Positions 54,645-64,000 of a DNA stretch of 64,000 nt are shown here, piece after piece; the stretch's first letter is position 1, and each line of letters begins with the position of its first letter. The notes beneath the pieces are model-generated. The model did not search any database. It saw only the letters and a program-made list of their open reading frames with translations, and had not been told where the DNA came from. The translations under genes and the position numbers were made by a program. Source of the DNA: Ceriagrion tenellum (Eukaryota; Arthropoda; Insecta; Odonata; Coenagrionidae); the NCBI GenBank assembly GCA_963169105.1, contig OY720642.1, positions 74,254,716 through 74,318,715 on the forward strand, written 5' to 3'.

Positions 54645-55295
54645 TTTCAGATAAATAGATAGATCGATATTTATTGCTCATATGCCTTTGATACAGATAA
54701 AATACAGTCACAAAAATATATTTTATGTATAAATTTTATAAATTTTGCATGCGAGCTTTAGGTAGCTCTAAATGTTTCCCTGTTTGTAGCTACCATAAAA
54801 AACATTGGTGCACGAATGTGATGAAAAAATATGTGACAATACATTTAGTTTTTGAAAATAATTATTTAGTAATTGTAATAAGGTTTAAGAAAAACAAAAT
54901 TAAAAAAAAATATTTTGTGCCGATAGCAATATTATGCACATAGAATGTGTATATTGTCAGTGGCGAATAAAAATAATTATACACAATAATTATGATTACG
55001 CCAAATGTAGTTCCACTCTTTCAAAAGAAAGAGAGAAAAGCCATACCTTCACTTTTTGCAAGAAAATGAATATATTATTGAGATCCTTTGCATTAGGTGG
55101 TAAGTTATTATACACTTTAGGGCCAAGATGCACAAAACATCTTTTATATACAGTGCTTTGAACCTTTTTCAATCGATGCTGCGTCCTTCTGCGGCCACCC
55201 CTGATATACGGCTTATCATACAAGGCAGATATAAAGCCACTTCTTATAAAGAATGCCCAAAGGACCTTGTAAATATACAAATGCCTTAGAGGGAG
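54645..55295 (-). pseudogene. CR1/L2-like RT C-terminus with (ATCT)n tail
   Basis: The minus-strand frame 55280-54996 encodes HRLKKVQSTVYKRCFVHLGP, KVYNNLPPNAKDLNNIFIFL and QKVKVWLFSLSFE. It fits the GPxLYNxLP-x-IK...FKxxLKxWL C-terminal pattern of CR1/L2/Jockey RTs. The tail is atagatagatcgatatt at 54655. Confidence 0.75.
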
Positions 55296-55756
55296 CTACT
55301 TTAGACCGCTAAACAAGGGGAAACTGAAACTTTTTTTTTTGCTTTTTTTTCGAAATGATTCTAATGATGCTCTTTTGAGCAAAGAAGGCTAAATTATATG
55401 TAATACGTTCCTAATTGAAGCCATTTTAACCTTCTGCTCTTGTGGGCGTGTTTTGAATATTTTGCTGTACCGTTTTCGATGAAGCAGAATCGAGAACTAC
55501 TATTAGGGAAGCCATATCGAATAAAAACATCGAGTGGTCGATTTTTCGATGCTTATTAAAATACTCAAAATTCACTCAATTTTCATCGGATTATTTTACT
55601 ACTGGGATGTTTTCGATGTCTCGGCCAAAAAAATCTAGTGTTCTGAAACATCGATGTCGATGTGGCATACCTAACTGGGGATTAGATTAATGGGTATAGA
55701 AAGATTTTTTGTTAGCCAAGAGAAAAGTAGTCCACTCAATTTCATATACGTTATTT

Positions 55757-56420
55757 GTTTACATCTACATCTATATAATACCCTGCGAGCCGCCGCATGG
55801 GAGTGTGGCAGGGGGTGTTAGGTCACCAGCCGTATAAAGATGTAAGTTTTTGGGAGGTGAAATGGTGACATGTTTTAAAGAAATGTATTTAAGGGAGCTC
55901 AATTTAAATTATGGTCGCTTATTGTGTGCACTAAGAACGACTTTTTGTATCAATCTATTCGGCAACGTATCTCTCTTATTTATATGATCTGTCAGACCTA
56001 GAGATGTAGTGAAGAGTCATGATAATATTCTCTTTGTCGCTCTGAAAAACATCAGTTCTGCATTTCTCAAGCAACCTAAGCCTAGGGTGTAGCCTCCGAG
56101 TCTCTAGGGGCTCCCAACTTAATCCCTCTAAAATTCGTGATACCCTATATGTACGCTCGTAGCAGTTTTTAACGAAGCGCGCTGCTTTCCTTTGTATTTT
56201 ATTAATTTTTTGGTTAAATCTTCATGACCAGGGTTCCAAATACTCGCGGCGTATTCGAGGTGTGGCCTAACCAGAGCGAAGTAGCATCTCTCTTTTACTT
56301 TATCATCCGAGGACCTTCCTATTATACACTCAACAAAACCTTGTTTCTTTGATGCTGTGCCGCTTATGTTTTGTATGTGTGTTCCCCACGATGCGTAAGT
56401 ATATGCGTCAAGGATAACTT
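55757..56420 (-). pseudogene. Family N non-LTR 3' end, one of the longest
   Basis: Hexamer tail tacatctacatctatat, gcgagccgccgcatgggagt, then the coding part to the RT thumb. The minus strand reads ALVRPHLEYAASIW at about 56240-56280 and continues to a YLGxxL-like region. Ends near 56420 where other sequence starts. Confidence 0.9.
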
Positions 56421-56862
56421 ATCTCTGCCAATCAGGTAGGTGTTTGCCGGACCGAGCCAGTGAGTCAAGAGACGTGGAATCGTCATCATATACTTCATTT
56501 TTTTGTCTTATTTTTCAAAATTCATATTTATTTTGGAACAACCCCTACGTTTGTGCTATTGCTATAGGAGCGTAGTTTGTGAAATGCTATCGCAAAGGCG
56601 TGCCCAGTCGCTCCTAAAGAGTTGAAATTTCGCCGTTTTTTATTTCAAGTTTTTCTGTCATTCCCACCAATTTTAGAGCACTCGGAGTTTTTACGTAATT
56701 TTAACCGCCATTTACAATGACTCATCATGCATATGGCGTGTGCGATCTCGAATATTTTCAATATCTGCCTTCTGATTCCCTAGATACAGCCTCGAGAGTG
56801 AGGGCATGCCCTCCTAGTCGTTGGATGAACGCTGGAACCTACTAACTATCACACCCAAATAT

Positions 56863-57448
56863 CTATAGACCAGAGTCATTTACATGCTGCCACAACAATT
56901 ATCAAGTATCAGGCAATTATAGTATCAATTATCAAGAAAATGAGTCACATGAGAGCGGTGAATAGGAGTGCAATAAGAAAATGGGAGGGGAGTAGCATTT
57001 CGTCTTTTTACTCTCCCAGAGGCTGATTTTGAGCCACTTCCACTAATGTCTTCGTGTTTGCTCATCATATGAACTCATTACTAGCTCATCACGGATGAAC
57101 TAGGAATTGTATTTTGTTGAAGATGTGTATTTTAAAATTTGAAGCATTTTGAAGTTCACTTTGTATATTTACGACAGTATGCAAAGTTCTCCTTATTTTG
57201 CATGACGCCAGCATGCAAAGATGAATAACAAAGGCATTAAAAAGCTCTCTCAAATGAGTAAAAGGCCATGAAATGTCGAAAAATACAATTTTCGAAATAA
57301 ATATCGCGTTTAAACATTTATTCTCCATAAGGGACAATAGTGTTTTTGTCCCAACAATGGCGGCCGACGGATTTTCCATAGTGGAAATGCATGCGACGAC
57401 TCTACTTAATAGTTGTTGTGGCGGCATGTAGATGACTCTGCGATAGAC
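56863..57448. mobile_element. hAT-like MITE (570 bp) with 8-bp target duplication
   Basis: Inverted ends of about 37 bp start cagagtcatttacatgctgc (left) and, on the other strand, cagagtcatctacatgccgc. The 8 bp next to them are ctatagac and cgatagac, seven of eight identical. CAGAG ends with 8-bp duplications are typical of hAT. A 126-codon minus frame crosses the right end and is not a recognised protein. Confidence 0.75.
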
Positions 57449-57594
57449 ATACCTATCACGCCGCTCCATTTCGTGGTAGGATAAAGAGATTTATGTTTGT
57501 CGCTAGACATTTCAGGCTAGGAATTAACTTCGATTATAAAAAATCCACAGAACTACACTTATATTTTTAACTCTCCTTTGTTTCGTCCGCAGTG

Positions 57595-57835
57595 ATGTAT
57601 TGCTTTACACACGCTCTCTGTACACTCCTATAGTATTCCTCCTTTATAGAGTTGTAGCGTCGTGGCTACGTTCACAAATCACCGCACTCAAATATCTTTA
57701 AAACGAATTTATTTCTTCTTTCTGATCTCAGGGTTACAGCGAACTGTACCGGTCAAGATAGCTGCCGCGCTAACAATCCGCTCGGGGTTGTGATGACAGA
57801 TTTTAGTGACTGTTGTCCTCCTTGACCTCTGGTGG
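57595..57835. other. No gene recognised
   Basis: Moderately GC-rich sequence before a family N end, with a long-terminal-repeat-like look (tctctgtacactcctatag). No second copy, so not called. Confidence 0.25.
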
Positions 57836-57844
57836 CGAAACGGA

Positions 57845-57972
57845 ACAACAATTGACTTGCAGCCGCCGCCACAGAGTCACTTCCATCGCCTTCACGGCTG
57901 ACCTCCTAACTCCCCCTGCCGCACGCCAATGAGGCATTTCGCAGGGTACTATCTTCATCTAAATCTACGAAA
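57845..57972 (+). pseudogene. Family N 3' terminus, plus orientation
   Basis: cacggctgacctcctaactc, ccctgccgcacgccaatgag and the tail atcttcatctaaatctac. Only the 3' UTR remains. Confidence 0.8.
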
Positions 57973-58414
57973 TACCGTGGAAGACATAGGGAAAATTTTA
58001 CTACCCATCTTACCTACGACTTTCCTTATAGCATCCACACACCACTTTAACTTCTCATTTATCCCTCTTTATTTCGAAAAACATTGACTTAAGTACACAA
58101 AATCATCTTATTGTTCACGTGCCTCATCATTTGACCTCAATTTACACTTGCTTTCCTTTTCCGATCCTCCGAGTCTCTAGCGGCTCCAAACCAAATCCCT
58201 CTAAATGCTGAGAAACACTATGTTTTCGCTCGCTGCAGTTGTTTAACGAAGAACGCGGCTCTCCATTGCACTTTATTTTATTTTTCGGTTAAATATTTCT
58301 ATCCAGGGTCCAAATTGTTCGCGGTGTATTCGAGGTGTGGCGTAATAACTAAGACTGAAGTTAAGGTTATTCCAAAGTATTTGACTTATCTGAAGAAATT
58401 ATGTTTGCTCAAGA

Positions 58415-58562
58415 AATTTTAAGCTATCCGGGACTAGCCACGGAGTTCCACTTTACGGAGTCACCCGCAATGCACAAATGTGCGATTTTCCACAGAGAAA
58501 AAATCATCCGCCTTGACCGGGATCCCGGTCAAGGTGGATGATTTTTTCTCTGTGGAAATTCG
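58415..58562. mobile_element. Head-to-head inverted SINE pair (copy 2)
   Basis: Same structure and end points as 13722-13889. Here the turn is the perfect palindrome ccttgaccgggatcccggtc and following bases. The right arm again stops at gtggaaattcgc. Confidence 0.88.
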
Positions 58563-58642
58563 CTCATATGTATGCTCAACCCACAGTGTAGACATGGCGT
58601 GTGATGACTTCCACAAGAAGTGTACTGTGTTGCATTTACTAA

Positions 58643-59362
58643 CAAGGGGAGTGTCAGATAGCCGGGTCTCAGATTTTATTCAAACTTAGTAGTTGTACTG
58701 ACTGCTGTATGCGGTGTATGAATCACCCCACCTATAGGGTTATATAACCAATAGTTGAAACAAAAAAGGTCTTTTAAAATTTCAAAATTCCCTATAGACG
58801 GGCCACCCACATAACTGACAAGCTACGAAAAATTTAAAATTATTAAGAATTCTGCTTGAATTGTAAACATATGAAGACAATATTATAAAATAATTATAGA
58901 AAATGGAAATCATGTGCATGAAGGAATAATGAAAATACGTCGTGAAAAGATATGGAAGTGACATAATTATAAGGCTGCCTTCGACCGAAAAAAAGAGACT
59001 AAGCCTGACGTCGTGTATGAAATGAAAAATTTGCCTCGCGCAAAAATAATATTTAGAGTAAAAATAAAAAAATCTTTAGCGCATTGTAGAATGCCGTAAA
59101 AGAAAAACTAAAAAAACAGCGGAAGAAACATACCCCGTATTAGAATCGAACCCGTGTCTCTAGACCGGAGACGAGCACGTCAGCCACCCGTCCAGCTTGT
59201 CAGTTATATGGGTTGCCCGTCTAAAGGGAATTTTGAAATTTTTAAAGGCCTCTTTTGTTATATAACCCTATATGTGGGGTGATTCATGAACCACATACAG
59301 CGGTCTGTACAACTACTAAGTTTCAATAAAATCTGAGAACCGGCTATCTGACACTCCCCTTG
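58643..59362. mobile_element. Long-TIR element (720 bp) with TAA target duplication and internal tRNA-like boxes
   Basis: The ends caaggggagtgtcagatagc are reverse complements and continue for about 180 bp on each side. TAA flanks both ends (58640-58642, 59363-59365). The interior has no protein. A tRNA-like region on minus lies at the inner edge of the right arm. A 3-bp TWA duplication points to PIF/Harbinger, but the ends are not diagnostic. Confidence 0.8.
59136..59216 (-). ncRNA. tRNA-like Pol III promoter region inside the long-TIR element
   Basis: On minus, ggtggctgacgtg (59189-59177) fits box A and ggttcgattct (59151-59141) fits box B, 26 bp apart. Around them are stem-capable sequences. 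No acceptor stem pairing convincing enough for a functional tRNA. May be a trapped SINE head or tRNA relic. Confidence 0.5.
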
Positions 59363-60564
59363 TAAGATTTAGGTCTGGTCCCCACTCCTGGCACCACGAA
59401 TAAACTTTGTTCAGGTCTGTTTATGTAACTTTTAAGTCCTCGTCTCCGATAATTTCCCGGTCGATTACCGTATCGTCAGCTCAGTTTACTCATAACTCGA
59501 GAACTTAGGTGAGTTACATAAATAGTAAGCAAAAGAGGGCCTATCACGTTGCCTTGTAGAACACCGGGTTTGACTCTAATCATATCAGAGCTAACTTTTC
59601 TTTTTCACTACTTTTTGTTTGCGATCACTGAGAAAGTCCCGTACTCAATTCACTATTATTTTTGCGACTGCGATTTGTATGTGAGTTTTTTTGTACGGAA
59701 ACTTATCAAATGCTTATCAAAATAAAAAAATTATCGCCTAAGCTTGCTTTTTCAATTCACCGCACCGAATTCATGCGATTTCAGGGTGTCCTGAAGGAAG
59801 AGCGCAAGCTGTGTTTCGCAAGATCTTCCCCTCCGGAAGCTGCGCTCACTGCTATTCAGGAATTTACTAGCTGACCCATGCGAATATTTCGCACAGTATG
59901 CAGCTTCTTCCTTCTTTTTTTCTTGGTCTTCTACCTGCTAAAGATACATAACGTTAACGTAAACGGTAAACGGTCACACATTGCATGTAGAATGTAAACA
60001 ATCTAACTAAACGATGTGTTAATAGATGGCGCCTCCTACAGTCTTTTAAGCACGTAACCATAGCCGACATATTAGTTGATTGTATTGTCAACAGATGACA
60101 CTGCATCATTTTTAAACAAAAACTTAATTTTTAAATTTTTTAACAAAAATTTAAATTCTAAACCATTTGTCTATTTTTCGTCAATAGTGGGGAACATAAG
60201 CTTTAAAACGATGTTTGAATCATTAATTTTGATGAAGAATTATGGGAGTGATAGCGTTGTGACAAAAAAACACCTTTGAGAAATAATGTATATGATGATT
60301 ATCCAGCAAGGTCGTAATGTTACTTACTAAAATTTGCTAGAGAATCTTACATAAAAGCAAAGTTAACGATATGGGCAGGTAATTTCCTGCGTCAGTCTGC
60401 TTCTTTTTTAAATATTGGCGTGACGGTGGCTATTTTCCAGTCTTATTGCACCTTTCCTTCGGATAATGGTTTTTTAAATATGTTATCAAGGAATGCAGCG
60501 GGTTTTGGATCCAGAATTCGCATCATGACGTTGTATAGACACTTTAATAGGGTACAGTTCTATT

Positions 60565-60975
60565 TTTGGCGGGCGGGTCTGGGGAAAATGGGTCGTGGAC
60601 TGTATAGAGGATGGATTATCTCCGAGGGATTTGGGAGCGGAGTGGAGAGAGAGAGAGGTGGGTTTAGCGGCGGAGTCGACGGTTTTTGGAGGGTGGTCGT
60701 GTCAGGGAAAGAACAGGAGAGGCGGGCGCATTGGGGGAAGGGGGGGGAAGCGATTGGGCGTCGGCTATGACGCGTAATAAAGCGCCCCGATGCAATCAAT
60801 CAGTCGTGACGGAGAGACAAGAGAGCTGGGGGCTCTGAGGGTGAGTGAGTGAGGGGGGTAGGTGAAAGGGAGTGAGGAAGACGGAAGGAAGCTTCGATAT
60901 AGGTAGGCGGGCGGTAAGGATTTCGTGCCGAGCTGGCGAATAATAGCGGATACGACAGCGCGAGGGTAAGTGCTT
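60565..60975. other. GC-richer, purine-skewed island
   Basis: Gga-rich on plus with CpGs. Frames of 116 (plus, partly RT shadow), 79 and 85 codons (minus) are composition effects. No recognised function. Confidence 0.3.
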
Positions 60976-60978
60976 TCA

Positions 60979-62790
60979 CCAATTAAGGGGCGACCGGTTA
61001 AAAAAATTGGCAGGTAGCTCAAAGGACCAACCCTCAGAGATTGGAACTTCGTTCATATATTTGAGGAAAGTACAGAATAGAATAATTATTTATTTTACTC
61101 TGGGACAGGTCCCGTATAGCAAGAATACAAAAATTATGTAATAATTTATCCGCGAGGTAATAAACAAATTAACATATTATTTAGTACAAATAAAAAAATA
61201 AATAGTGCTTAATAACATACAATGTATAAAAAAAGACAAAAACGGCTACTCGCATTAAGAAAGAATAATTTTACATGTTAAACATCTGAACTCGGAGATA
61301 GGTAAAAATACAATCAATATATAGATATATGGTACAAGATAAAAAGCATAAACAGACCAGGAGGAAAAAAAAACAATTTTTGTCTATTAAAAATTTAAAC
61401 AATAATAATAACAATAATAAAAGAAAATTGGAAATGCGAACTTAGTCCTGACCAGGCTAAACTATTCTCAAAAACAGTCATTGAATAAAATTTCATACAA
61501 TTTAGAGTAAAAAATTTCCATCGGGCGAGATTTCCTCACATCAATTGGAATGGAATTCCAAAGTTGTGAGGCGGCCACGACAAACGACTTATGAAATGTA
61601 GTGGTTCGGTGAGTCGGAAGTTGAAGGTTTCTTGGTCCTGTTCTAGTAACCATGGTATGATTGGAAGTTCTTTTTGAAAACATATCAATTAGGAATGGCG
61701 GTTCGTTAGTGTCAAAGCTAGAAAAAAGAAAGATTCCAAGCAGGTAGTTGCGACGGGATATGGTATTCAACCAGCCAAGTTTCTTGTAATAGGGGGCGAA
61801 GTGCTCATCTTTATGAAGATTGAAAATGTATCGAACGCTCGAATTTAGGAAAACGAATGAGGAAAGTTGAGAAAATACAGAACAGTCAATTCATTTTTAT
61901 TATTAATTTAGGTTATTAAATTAATGTATCAATTAATGAATCAGGAATCAGGAAATTTAGGTTATTAAATTAATGTATCAATTAATGTATCAATTAATGA
62001 ATCAATTTTATTTTTTAAATTTTACCTTGGTCTATAATTATGTGCTTTGCTTCCCTGTAATGCTGGTACTTCTTGTAGCCTTTACTTGTATTCAATGTGT
62101 ACTTTTATAAAGGGTTTATTCCCGTTTAAAAATATACTTAAAAATATTATCAATTAAGGGGCAACCGGCAAAATTACCGGAAGGACTCTCGAAGGAGCAC
62201 CCTCTACTCAGAGAATGTAACTTCATTCATATATTTGAGAAGGTTTGAGAATTAATTAATTTTTTTATTAATTTATATTTTAAGTTAATTTAAATTAATT
62301 AATTCTACTTTTTGTTCATTTATTTTTTAAGTTTTCCTTGATTTTTAATTATGTTCTTTTATTCACTGTAAAGCCGGTACTTGTTGTTCCCGTGTATTTT
62401 ATATTCAATTTGTACCTTAATAAAGTGTTTATACTCGTTTATAAATATATTAAATAATATTACCAATTAAGCGGCAAACGGCTAAAAAATTGGCAGAACG
62501 CTCAAAGGGCCCACCCTCTCTTCGGATGATGAAACTTCATTCATACATTTGACGCGGTTTCAGAATTAATTTATTTTTTAAATTAATGTATATTTATATT
62601 TTATAATTAGTTTATATTGATGAATTGATTTTTTTATTCATTTACTTTTTAAGTTTACCTATATCTCTGTGTATGTTCTTTTATTCACTGTAAAGCTGGT
62701 ACTTCTTTTTACCTTATACTTGCGTTCAATGTGTACCTTTCTAAAGAGTTTATACCCGTTCAAAAATATATTTAATTATATTAAATATCA
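60979..62790. repeat. Tandem array, three units of about 313 bp, first one split by a retrotransposon
   Basis: caattaag followed by ggc(g/a)accgg begins units at 60980, 62151 and 62464. Shared unit blocks are attcactgtaaag(c/t)cggtac or equivalent, and tttataaatatatt or equivalent near the end. Units 2 and 3 are 313 bp apart. Unit 1 is 1171 bp because of the insertion at about 61072-61857. Confidence 0.85.
61072..61867 (-). pseudogene. CR1/L2-like RT C-terminus inserted in the 313-bp array
   Basis: The minus-strand frame 61770-61468 encodes RRNYLLGIFLF, RTSNHTMVTRTGPRNLQLPT, TTTFHKSFVVAASQLWNSIP and IDVRKSRPMEIFYSKL. This is the classical C-terminus of a CR1/L2/Jockey-type RT and is intact over 100 residues. 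Tgaggaaagt occurs at 61062-61071 and 61858-61867 as a likely target duplication. The 3' tail is at the left. Confidence 0.85.
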
Positions 62791-62869
62791 AAAGGACACA
62801 ACTTGTTTCTGCATATTTTGAGGAGAGGGCTAAATATCTGCGTAATTACTTTTTAGATGTTATCCTCAA

Positions 62870-63000
62870 GTGCATATGGGTGCTAAAATTGCACTTACAA
62901 GAAAATCATCCAATTTTAGCGGGATTGAAACTCAGATCCTGTGATAAAACGCCGAGTACTTTAGCCAGTTAAACTGTTAAGGCATTTTCCTCCTCTCCAC
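62870..63000 (-). mobile_element. tRNA-derived SINE, minus strand
   Basis: Minus strand: cttaacagtttaactggcta and aagtactcgg match the box A arm of the SINE at 4442, followed by tctgagtttcaatcccgc as box B. The tail differs after about 30 bp. Worn copy of the first SINE family. Confidence 0.7.
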
Positions 63001-63224
63001 CCTCTGTTCAATTTTTCAGGGAGTAAAGGGAACAATACTGAAGACTGCTATGCTTGTAACATCAAAGAAGTGATACTGGCATCTCAATTTCGATCATCAT
63101 TTGAAGTATGCAGTCCATTCTTACTCTTAACTCCTACACCATACATAATTCATCGTCCAAATGTGAATTAGAAGAAGTCCTACGTGCGCTTGGCAAAATG
63201 TCCACGAGTTAAAAGCCATAACGG

Positions 63225-64000
63225 AAACAGAATATGGCATTCGGTATTTCTCACGAATGTGGAGACAGCCAGGAAATTACTATGATCTTCAGGGGGCACT
63301 AAACTCAATGGATCAAGTTCTCAGGAATACAATGTGAATATAAATAAGACGAGGACTAAAATTCTTGTATGCGGAAGAGAAAAGCTGAATGTTGAAGTCA
63401 CACTGAGAGGAGAGAAATTAGAGCAAGTGGATTCCTTCACCTATCTCGGATATGCCATCTCATGGGACGTAAGAAGTACTATGGGAATCAGGCGAAGAAG
63501 AGCCCAAGATAAGAAAACGTTCATGTTAAAAAGACAACGGCTGGGTTCAAAGAAGAAAGAACTACTAACTAGGAAACAGTGTGTGAAAACATTCGTTTGG
63601 AGCATGGCACTCTATGGACCGGAAGTATGGACCATTGGAAAAGCAGACCAGAAAAGACTAGAAGCGTTCAAAACCTGGTGGTGAAGAAGGATGCTGAAGA
63701 TGAAATGGACGGATAAAATCAGAAATGATGAAGTTTATAGAATAGTAGAAGAGGAAAGGACCATGTGGAACACTGCATAGAAACGAAGAATGCGATGGAT
63801 TGGTCACGACATGAGTGACAGTGGGATTATGAAGAGCATAACTGAAGATAAAAGAGCGAAAAGTCCCCAGAGGAAGACCCAGAAATTAGTTCATTGATCA
63901 AATAATGAAGAGAGTACATAGGAGGGGCCTCAAGGAAGTTGGAAAACTAGGATTAGATAGCGAAGGGAAGTTGGAAAACTAGGATTAGATAGCGATGGGC
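63225..64000 (+). pseudogene. RTE-like reverse transcriptase, palm end to C-terminus, runs off the window
   Basis: The plus strand encodes NINKTRTKILVCGREKLNVE, LEQVDSFTYLGYAISWDVRS, RRRRAQDKKTFMLKRQRLGS, KQCVKTFVWSMALYGPEVWT, KADQKRLEAFKTWW, then after a stop RRMLKMKWTDKIRNDEVYRI and MRWIGHDMSDSGIMKSI. This is the best-preserved member of the RTE-like family and a reference for its minus-strand relatives. A near-duplicate of about 30 bp (gaagttggaaaactaggatt) occurs at its right end. Confidence 0.9.

Larger units (their letters stand above)
58155..60560 (-). pseudogene. Large interrupted family N-type copy (RT N-terminal region to thumb)
   Basis: 58155-58345 is the thumb (cggtgtattcgaggtgtgg). 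59365-59490 reads ADDTVIDREIIGDEDL and NKVYSWCQEWGPDLN on minus. 59500-59700 reads VKPGVLQGNVIGPL and LSSRV. 60400-60560 reads PAAFLDNIFKKPLSEGKVQ, DWKIATVTPIFKKEAD. These are RT motifs 0-1, 4 and 5 in correct minus-strand order. A SINE pair and a TIR element are inserted between. The ADD catalytic box is intact but the frame is not. Confidence 0.8.

Noticed and set aside
57595..57835. Possible solo LTR
   Set aside because: No second copy, no TG...CA ends with a target duplication, and no gag-pol nearby.
60420..60799. 116-codon plus-strand frame
   Set aside because: Its first half is the antisense of RT sequence that is clear on the minus strand; the second half is the purine-skewed island.

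Overview
This window looks like intergenic DNA from a repeat-rich animal genome, most likely an insect or another arthropod. It is AT-rich and has no bacterial-type gene spacing. I recognise no host protein-coding gene, rRNA or functional tRNA gene. Nearly every reading frame that resembles a known protein is a decayed transposable-element protein: reverse-transcriptase ends of several non-LTR families, a mariner transposase stub and a piggyBac-like N-terminus. The organism call rests on this mixture and is an inference.

Layout. 0-9 kb: diverged direct repeats, non-LTR scraps, a large palindrome between (TA)n tracts (3.4-3.6 kb), a tRNA-derived SINE, and a 730-bp duplication in which one copy has gained a TA-flanked MITE. 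9-16 kb: CR1/Jockey-like fragments in both orientations, a GC-richer island, a SINE palindrome (13.7 kb) and a second large palindrome in TA repeats (15.6-15.9 kb). 17-25 kb: a 500-bp foldback, a Helitron-like scrap, and non-LTR ends. 26-32 kb: a flank-MITE-flank-MITE duplication with one MITE inverted and carrying a SINE, then a 284-bp satellite-like array of four units. 33-46 kb: a clustered dispersed repeat (R1), MITEs, a piggyBac-like element and RTE-like fragments. 46-64 kb: an internally deleted mariner, many non-LTR 3' ends, hAT-like and other MITEs, a 310-bp and a 313-bp tandem repeat, and an RTE-like fragment running off the right edge.

The most interesting signal is a dispersed set of hammerhead-ribozyme-like motifs. 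At 3.5, 8.0, 15.7, 36.3, 41.1, 44.0, 48.8, 50.5/50.7 and 51.1 kb the DNA reads YTGANRA-like core, one extra base, a hairpin, then GAAA, often followed by a tiny helix III and a GTC or ATC cleavage triplet. Several have a plausible helix I. Stems differ in sequence between families while the core positions are kept. Most sit in inverted pairs, and two pairs lie within (TA)n tracts, as expected of Penelope-like elements or metazoan retrozymes. At 36.3, 48.8 and 50.5/50.7 kb the motif starts about 25-27 nt downstream of a TATA box, so the ribozyme would be at the 5' end of the transcript. No Penelope-type RT or GIY-YIG protein is visible, so these copies look non-autonomous.

No genes here work together as a pathway. 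The window is a record of nested insertion, duplication and inversion. Several insertions can be read precisely because an uninserted paralogue is also present.
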